From RGIG464 sp045643185 (GTDB taxonomy: Bacteria > Myxococcota_A > Bradymonadia > UBA4248): DNA of 11,229 nucleotides. The notes under the pieces were generated by a model that did no database searches, was not told where the DNA came from, and was given only the letters and a program-made list of their open reading frames with translations. The DNA is taken from assembly GCA_045643185.1 (NCBI GenBank), contig JAZUKH010000016.1:1-11229 (forward strand). Direction: 5' to 3'. The stretch's first letter is position 1. Every line of letters begins with the position of its first letter. The position numbers were made by a program, and so were the translations under genes. This document shows, piece by piece, positions 5,703 through 11,229 of the stretch.

Positions 5703-8138
5703 TTAAAAGAAGTCATCATCATTGGTCGTCATACCGGCGTTGACCGTCGTAAAGGTGAGTCCGGATTTGATGCAGACGCCATCGCGCAAAACGTCAAAGT
5801 TCCAGGTGCCCGCGCGGGTAATTCCCGTGCAATTGAAGACAAATTCCTGTTGATTCGACGACGAGCCGGGATAGACGGCAGCGACTTTAGCGTCGGTCAA
5901 ACGCATGGAGAGAGACTGGAATTTTGTTTTTGAGAAGAGCTTGACGACCGCAGGCTGACGAGCGCTGACTTTGATTTTATCGTCGCAAACGGAGATCTCA
6001 TAATCGATCGCGCGTTTTGGACGGTTGATTTCGATCACAGGGACGAGCACTTCTTCAAGGGTCGCGCCGCCATGCACTTCGACTTCGGCGCGGCGAGCGC
6101 CTTTAAAAGCATCGTAGGTCGCAAGGACGCACGAATCCGCATCGGCACGCACAGCACCAGAAACGAGCGTATCGCCTGCAACATAAGCGCAGATGCGGCC
6201 ACCATGCGACCCCTTGCCGTCAGCGGCCAGAATGCGCGCACCGCGATGGATCAACGGCATGCGCGTTGCGCCATGATCTGACACGATCACCGCTTTTTCA
6301 ATATCTTTGAGTACCAAATCATTATGTATATTTGTAATTAAACGATCAAGCGCGGCGAGCTCATCTATAAAATACGCTGGATAATTCGCTTTTTGATAAG
6401 CATCATCGATCAACTTACTATGTTTGAGCTCGTCAATTTCTTTGACATTATGAACCTGAATACCATGTCGTGCAAAGACTTCACGAAATTCCGTATTATA
6501 TTCGGTCGTGGTCGGCAAATTGGCACGATGAATCGTCACGGTAAATTGTAATTCATTCTCTTTTGCTTTTAATAAATACTCAAGATAAGCCAAAAACTCA
6601 ACACCGAGCGCATCAACAAACCACACGCAAGTTCTGGCAGGATCACAACCTCGACAAATCTCGTCAATTCGCGTATTTCGTGATGAAAACGCATAAAATG
6701 CCGGATGTTCGGCCATCTCATTGACTGCATCAACAAAACTGTCAGGCACTTTATTAAATATTTTTGCTAATTTATAATTTGTAAAATAACGCGTGAGATC
6801 GGCACCATGGTAGGTCGAAGGCGGCGTGATCCCATAATCGCACAAATACTCTGCCAAAGCCGGCCAGCAAATGCGAATAGCTTTAAGTCGATTCGCTTTT
6901 GTCTCATCCGTCGCATACAGATCTAACAATTCCAGGCAGGTCTCTTTTTCCACGCGCGTCAGATCAGTCAAATAATATAATGACAGTTCGCGCTTTTGCT
7001 TGATCCATGCACAATAATCCTTCACTTCTCGATCAAATTCGCCAATTTCTTTGAGCAATTTGTATCGAAGTTCATATAAATGACTAAATTGTGGATCATT
7101 TTGAGATATATCAGCTAAGCAACGATATATCTGTTTCACAAATTCTTCATATTTCTGCGTTTTTGAGGCAACGATAGCAAAATATTCATTTTTATGTGAA
7201 TGGTAAAGTTTCGTTGCAATAAAATGCAGCCAACGCTTGGATGCAGTCCAATTTGCATAATCCGAAAGGCGATCAAGTTCAGACATCATGAGCCCAAGAT
7301 CTTTATAAACGACTTTCTGAATGGACCCAGCTTGAAGAACTTTAGATAAAAGCTCGCCCCAATGCTCGTCAGTCCCTTGTGATTCCTGCAATTTGTTGGC
7401 TGATGCATCATGCGCACAAAGCATCTTATAAGGCGAATCATAGGCATTGATCTCAATCATCGAATGCCCGAACGCTGAACGGGCATAATGCGTTTCGACC
7501 AAAAGCGACATAGGCAGCGTCGATTCGGTGACGACCGTCTGCCCCTGCTCATCGATCGAATGCATTTGTTCAATATGCGTCTCATGCGTCTCTATGGCTT
7601 CCGCGACATTCTGAATGCCACGAAGAATGACGTTTTGACCTATCCACGCACTATGTTTGACGAGCTGCGCCATGCCATCCGCGCTGCAAAACACGATGCT
7701 CGGCCACAAACTCGCCCTGCCCTGCACACGCAGGATCTGCGTTTCACGCCGTACATCCTGCGCCACAAGGTCGTCAAGGCACTCGCCACATTGGTAACAC
7801 AACACGACAAGCGGTGCCTCAAAGGTCTGACTCATCAACGCGGCCATTGAATCGCGACGCGCCTGGCGCCCCTGAAGCAGACCAAACGAAGTCCACTCCG
7901 TCAAAAGCGTCGGCACGTGACGCGCATGAAGCGCATTCAATACGGCCACGTCCAACGGCATGTAGTCTTCCTTACACAACGTGGAAGCCGCCAAAACGTC
8001 GTTTTGTAACGCGCCCTTCACGCGTTCAAGGTCATCGACATTCTGAACATTGACAAATTTTGGACGATTCGACGCTCCCGACGAATTTACGCCGTGCAAG
8101 AACGCCTCGATCTGCTGAATTGCGTCTGAAATATTCAT
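5703..8138 (-). CDS. pglZ: BREX phosphatase-domain protein PglZ (type A)
   Basis: An 811-residue PglZ protein. The N-terminal ~480 residues are the helical region typical of BREX PglZ, followed by an alkaline-phosphatase-superfamily PglZ domain (about 500-705) and a beta-rich C-terminal tail ending in DDDFF. The expected metal-binding residues are present: Asp509 in WFVDALG, threonines 543-545 in LPTTTEYN where the catalytic Thr is expected, Asp621-His622 in SDHGATR, and His689 in VHGGATLEEVLVP. PglZ is a core component of every BREX type; its exact reaction is unsettled, with nuclease or phosphatase activity reported for the superfamily. The start overlaps the brxC stop by one base (TAATG), with GGGGAAG 4 bases upstream, so the two are translationally coupled. 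No methyltransferase gene (pglX) lies between pglZ and brxL, unlike type 1 BREX. Confidence 0.95.
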   Translation of the reverse strand: MNISDAIQQIEAFLHGVNSSGASNRPKFVNVQNVDDLERVKGALQNDVLAASTLCKEDYMPLDVAVLNALHARHVPTLLTEWTSFGLLQGRQARRDSMAALMSQTFEAPLVVLCYQCGECLDDLVAQDVRRETQILRVQGRASLWPSIVFCSADGMAQLVKHSAWIGQNVILRGIQNVAEAIETHETHIEQMHSIDEQGQTVVTESTLPMSLLVETHYARSAFGHSMIEINAYDSPYKMLCAHDASANKLQESQGTDEHWGELLSKVLQAGSIQKVVYKDLGLMMSELDRLSDYANWTASKRWLHFIATKLYHSHKNEYFAIVASKTQKYEEFVKQIYRCLADISQNDPQFSHLYELRYKLLKEIGEFDREVKDYCAWIKQKRELSLYYLTDLTRVEKETCLELLDLYATDETKANRLKAIRICWPALAEYLCDYGITPPSTYHGADLTRYFTNYKLAKIFNKVPDSFVDAVNEMAEHPAFYAFSSRNTRIDEICRGCDPARTCVWFVDALGVEFLAYLEYLLKAKENELQFTVTIHRANLPTTTEYNTEFREVFARHGIQVHNVKEIDELKHSKLIDDAYQKANYPAYFIDELAALDRLITNIHNDLVLKDIEKAVIVSDHGATRMPLIHRGARILAADGKGSHGGRICAYVAGDTLVSGAVRADADSCVLATYDAFKGARRAEVEVHGGATLEEVLVPVIEINRPKRAIDYEISVCDDKIKVSARQPAVVKLFSKTKFQSLSMRLTDAKVAAVYPGSSSNQQEFVFNCTGITRAGTWNFDVLRDGVCIKSGLTFTTVNAGMTTNDDDFF

Positions 8139-11100
8139 TACGCTTCCCCATTACGGCTACGAATGATCTCAATACCGACTTTGGCGTTATTTCGAATCAG
8201 GTCTTTTAAATATCCCTTTAATTCATCATCGGACATACTATCAATAATTCTAAATGCGACGTCATAGGCCTGATCTTTATAGGTCTTTTCTGCCAATTTT
8301 TTGACCTGGTCACGAATGACCGGCGAAGAATCCCATTTATATATTTGAGGTTCGATTTCTTTAAGCGACGTTTTAACTTTTTCAAGATTGGAAAGCACAG
8401 GCGCATAGTCACCTAAAACAGCCTTTTTGAACGCCTCGTCGCGGGAATTCACCAATTTGAGCGCCTCAAAAAACGTGGCATTATCTAAATAATCTTCGGC
8501 CTCTTCGATGCGCGCCTCATCCGTCATGCCGCGATTGATGGTTTCAAAACACGCTTCGGCCAGACTGCGTTCGGCCGGGGGCACCATAGCAAGAATTGGC
8601 GTTTCGTAGCGATCAGACCATTTTTCGGGCGATTTAGATTCCGTCAGCGCGTACCAGTGATTGGCGAGTTGCTCGTATTTACGATTTTTGATGTAATCTT
8701 CAATGGTTTGACGAGTGATACGGTTCCAATCGGCACTTGACGCGTTCCAAGCATTCGCATCGACCAAGCTGTAGATCTCGTTGACATCGCTTTCGGGCAA
8801 AGCATATCGCTCAATCCCGGCAGCACGTTCAAACAGGGCGCGTCGCTGCGCCTCGCTCATAAATGCTTGTATCTCGTCCGAATGATCCTGGAATAATTCG
8901 AGCAAAGTCATGATCTGCCTTGAATTCAGACCATTCACAGACAAATCAGTCATGATTTGTATAAATTCAAGAAGTTCATCATCATACCAGTCGCTGAAGA
9001 TCGACACAGGAACTTTGAAAAGACTTAATTCATCTTTCCAAGCTTTGATCGCTTCATCAAAACTCTTACTTTCGCGCACGAATGCACGACTCGATTTCAC
9101 AAATTCATATTCGGCGATCACTTCATCAATGCGCTGCTGCACGACATCTTCGGTCCACAACCAGTTTGCGTCACCCGCGTCGAATTTACTTTTCACGCAT
9201 TTAAGATAATTTTCTTTTTCTTCACCAATTTCTTTAGCTAACGCCGGCAAAGCGCCATTTTTGTAATTTGCGAGGTAGGCTTTCATACCTGCCGTCAGCT
9301 TCGGTGATTTGAGAAGGTCGCGCAGATCATAAAATGGCGCGCCTTTATCCATATACATTTTACCGATCTCAGTGGCGAGCGTCGTATCCTGGCCCTGTAC
9401 GTTGTTTGAGCCGGCAAAGAGCTGGATCTTCTCGATCAGATCCGTCACATCTTTGATGCTCATGACTTTTTCATGCGTCAAATTATATTTAAGGCTCCAG
9501 ATCGGGAAAACGAGCTTTTTGAGCTTATCACGCAACGCGCCGCGGGCATTTTCAACGCTGCCGCAAGCCGAGCGTTCAACGCCAAAAACCATGGAGATGG
9601 CATCACTAAATTTACGAATTTCTTCTTTATCGCGAACGATATATTGATTTCGATAGCGCGGACTCGGATTTCTTTTATCCGTGATAATATCTGCGACCAT
9701 CTGACCGATCTTATCGACCGTCAACGCATCGCTGGTCATATCATCACTCCACGTGAAATCTTCAGACGCAAATTCACGCATAATAAAACCAAGCACAAAC
9801 GCGGTAAGATTGCACGGACGAATGCCAAAAGGCTCCGCTTCGAACAAATTATAGATATCACTCATCGACACACGACCATTGGCTTCAAAGGCTTTTTCAA
9901 CATAAGCAACCAACGTTTTCTTCATTTCTGCCACGACCATGCATTGAGCTTTGGATTGCGGTTGTTCCCAATACTGTCCGTCATTCCAGATGGCATCAAG
10001 CTGTGTATCAAGACAATTGGGCGTGCCTTTTTTGGCCGTATAACAACCAGCTGTTTTGCGTTCGACGCCGTTTTTCGCGCCCTGCTTGACTTGCGATGCG
10101 CCCCACAGCGTCGCACTTGCCGTAAAACTGATCTCCAACGCATTGGCATACCGACTGCGGATCACGCGTTTCAACGCATTCTGCATCTGATCCATTCGTT
10201 CAGCCCTAAAACCGCTGACACATTCTCTCGAATAGATCATGTATTCGCCATCGATCACACGCTGATGCCAACGCGTTAAAAGATCGTCGGCCTCTTTTTG
10301 GAACATTTTCGATTGCTCTTTATCATTACTGCTATTTAATTCCGCACGAGCCTTATTTTCGGCATATTGATCAAGGGCATCCGTACCAAAAGCCGCATTG
10401 CACGTTTCAATGATCACCACCTCTGTCGCGGGATTATTCTGATAGAATTTTTGAATTTCCTGTCGCAGAATGACGCTCTCTTCATCATTTTTGGCCCATG
10501 TCATGGCCACGTCGATCATATTGGTCGGTTCCGCTTTAGGCGCATTCAAATGATCGATGCGAGCCCTGAAGTTCTTCGCCGTAACAAAATTCATGACGTC
10601 GCCAAAACGCGTCTGCAATTCGGCTGAAAGTCCATTCCAAACCGTGCTATCCTCGCGTGGTAAAAGCGTATCCGTTGAATGATCCTTAATTTCTTTAATT
10701 TTTTCGGCAAGTTTATCATCATCGAAATTCGAAACCATCGCGTTATAAACTTCGGTGCGCGAAACTTTCGTTTTATACAAAATGTGATCCGCACAAAGCT
10801 GATTCAAAATGCTCTCAACTTTGCCATTTCTAAAACGCGTGCTACCTTCGAGCGCAGAATTAAGATTCGCCAACGATGGAATAAACAATTGCGAGTTATT
10901 CTCCTGCTTGGCAATGGCCTGCAAGATCAACGTCGCCTTCAAAACACGCTGTTCCAACACATCCGTTGGCTTTTTCAAGACATAATAATCAAGTGTATTA
11001 CGAACACCTTTTTCGAGATCCTGTTTGCCCTTTTCATAAAAGAAATCCCAGAGCATATCGACGGTCAACAACGGATCATCGCTCAACGGCCCGACATGGT

Positions 11101-11229
11101 CAATAAACCATTTGAACCCATGAAATTCTTCATTGGCATCGTTTTTAATAAAATCGAACATGCTGCGCTGATTCGCGCGATAAGCCGACGAAATCTGTTT
11201 GAGCACAATGGCCGTATAAGGATGGAGCG
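8138..11229 (-). CDS. brxC: BREX P-loop protein BrxC, C-terminal part (5' end outside window)
   Basis: 1029 codons are visible and the frame is open to the right edge, so the gene continues beyond the window. A GTG at 11206 is internal, because the preceding codons read LHPYTAI straight into VLKQISSAYRANQRSMFDFI, a BrxC-like stretch. BrxC/PglY proteins are large (roughly 1100-1300 residues) ATPases whose Walker motifs lie in the N-terminal part; that part is missing here, so no P-loop can be shown. Other BrxC-like stretches include the region around PFGIRPCNLTAFVLGFIMRE and NPSPRYRNQYIV. The remainder is helical with no membrane segment. BrxC is required for both BREX modification and phage exclusion and is thought to act as the DNA-dependent ATPase of the complex. 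The stop TAA overlaps the pglZ ATG. Only the type 4-style neighbours point to a brxP gene upstream, outside this window. Confidence 0.9.
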   Translation of the reverse strand, partial: LHPYTAIVLKQISSAYRANQRSMFDFIKNDANEEFHGFKWFIDHVGPLSDDPLLTVDMLWDFFYEKGKQDLEKGVRNTLDYYVLKKPTDVLEQRVLKATLILQAIAKQENNSQLFIPSLANLNSALEGSTRFRNGKVESILNQLCADHILYKTKVSRTEVYNAMVSNFDDDKLAEKIKEIKDHSTDTLLPREDSTVWNGLSAELQTRFGDVMNFVTAKNFRARIDHLNAPKAEPTNMIDVAMTWAKNDEESVILRQEIQKFYQNNPATEVVIIETCNAAFGTDALDQYAENKARAELNSSNDKEQSKMFQKEADDLLTRWHQRVIDGEYMIYSRECVSGFRAERMDQMQNALKRVIRSRYANALEISFTASATLWGASQVKQGAKNGVERKTAGCYTAKKGTPNCLDTQLDAIWNDGQYWEQPQSKAQCMVVAEMKKTLVAYVEKAFEANGRVSMSDIYNLFEAEPFGIRPCNLTAFVLGFIMREFASEDFTWSDDMTSDALTVDKIGQMVADIITDKRNPSPRYRNQYIVRDKEEIRKFSDAISMVFGVERSACGSVENARGALRDKLKKLVFPIWSLKYNLTHEKVMSIKDVTDLIEKIQLFAGSNNVQGQDTTLATEIGKMYMDKGAPFYDLRDLLKSPKLTAGMKAYLANYKNGALPALAKEIGEEKENYLKCVKSKFDAGDANWLWTEDVVQQRIDEVIAEYEFVKSSRAFVRESKSFDEAIKAWKDELSLFKVPVSIFSDWYDDELLEFIQIMTDLSVNGLNSRQIMTLLELFQDHSDEIQAFMSEAQRRALFERAAGIERYALPESDVNEIYSLVDANAWNASSADWNRITRQTIEDYIKNRKYEQLANHWYALTESKSPEKWSDRYETPILAMVPPAERSLAEACFETINRGMTDEARIEEAEDYLDNATFFEALKLVNSRDEAFKKAVLGDYAPVLSNLEKVKTSLKEIEPQIYKWDSSPVIRDQVKKLAEKTYKDQAYDVAFRIIDSMSDDELKGYLKDLIRNNAKVGIEIIRSRNGEA

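Noticed and set aside
9473..10279. Long plus-strand open frame (268 codons), and another at 4025-4639 (204 codons)
   Set aside because: They lie antisense inside brxC and brxL (the latter running slightly into the small downstream gene), genes with clear family motifs; the antisense proteins show no recognisable features and are shadows.
11204..11206. GTG as the start codon of brxC
   Set aside because: The frame is open through the window edge and the residues before it (LHPYTAI) continue the family sequence, so the true start is off the right edge.
2750..11229. A Dnd phosphorothioation operon
   Set aside because: The desulfurase would fit DndA, but no dndB, dndC, dndD or dndE is present; the neighbours are BREX genes.

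Overview
The window is a bacterial accessory (defence) region. Two phage-defence modules are transcribed leftwards (minus strand), with a repeat-rich, gene-free stretch between them. The host cannot be named from this sequence. GC content and style change along the window: the far-left genes are AT-richer, the desulfurase gene is GC-richer, and the repeat elements are very GC-rich. This patchwork fits horizontally acquired DNA.

Left part (1-2454): two near-identical 93-bp repeats (1-93 and 2362-2454) flank about 2.3 kb. Between them lie the 5' end of a serine recombinase gene (205-360, plus strand, broken off after roughly 30 recognisable residues) and a translationally coupled pair on the minus strand. 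The pair is an ABC/AAA-type ATPase (876-2159) followed by an HNH-endonuclease-like protein (304-879). ATPase plus HNH nuclease is the Septu (PtuA/PtuB) architecture, but this HNH protein lacks the usual zinc cysteines, so it is called Septu-like only. A possible promoter and a perfect 8-bp inverted repeat lie just ahead of the ATPase.

Middle (2196-2749): no gene. It holds a folded, hairpin-rich copy of the repeat element, five exact-period 21-bp tandem repeats (2543-2643) and two small hairpins.

Right part (2750-11229): a BREX-type operon read right to left. It consists of brxC (5' end outside the window), pglZ (TAATG overlap with brxC), a 175-bp gap with a perfect 40-bp palindrome and GC hairpins, brxL (short form without a Lon protease domain), a 67-residue cysteine-rich protein, and a NifS/IscS-type cysteine desulfurase. 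The last three genes are packed with a 1-bp gap and a 4-bp ATGA overlap.

The order brxC-pglZ-brxL without a pglX methyltransferase between them matches type 4 BREX, in which a PAPS-reductase-domain protein (BrxP) replaces the methylase. A desulfurase plus a small cysteine-rich protein in the same operon suggests a sulfur supply line for sulfur-based DNA modification, analogous to DndA in the Dnd system. That is inference, and the key test (brxP next to brxC) lies off the right edge.
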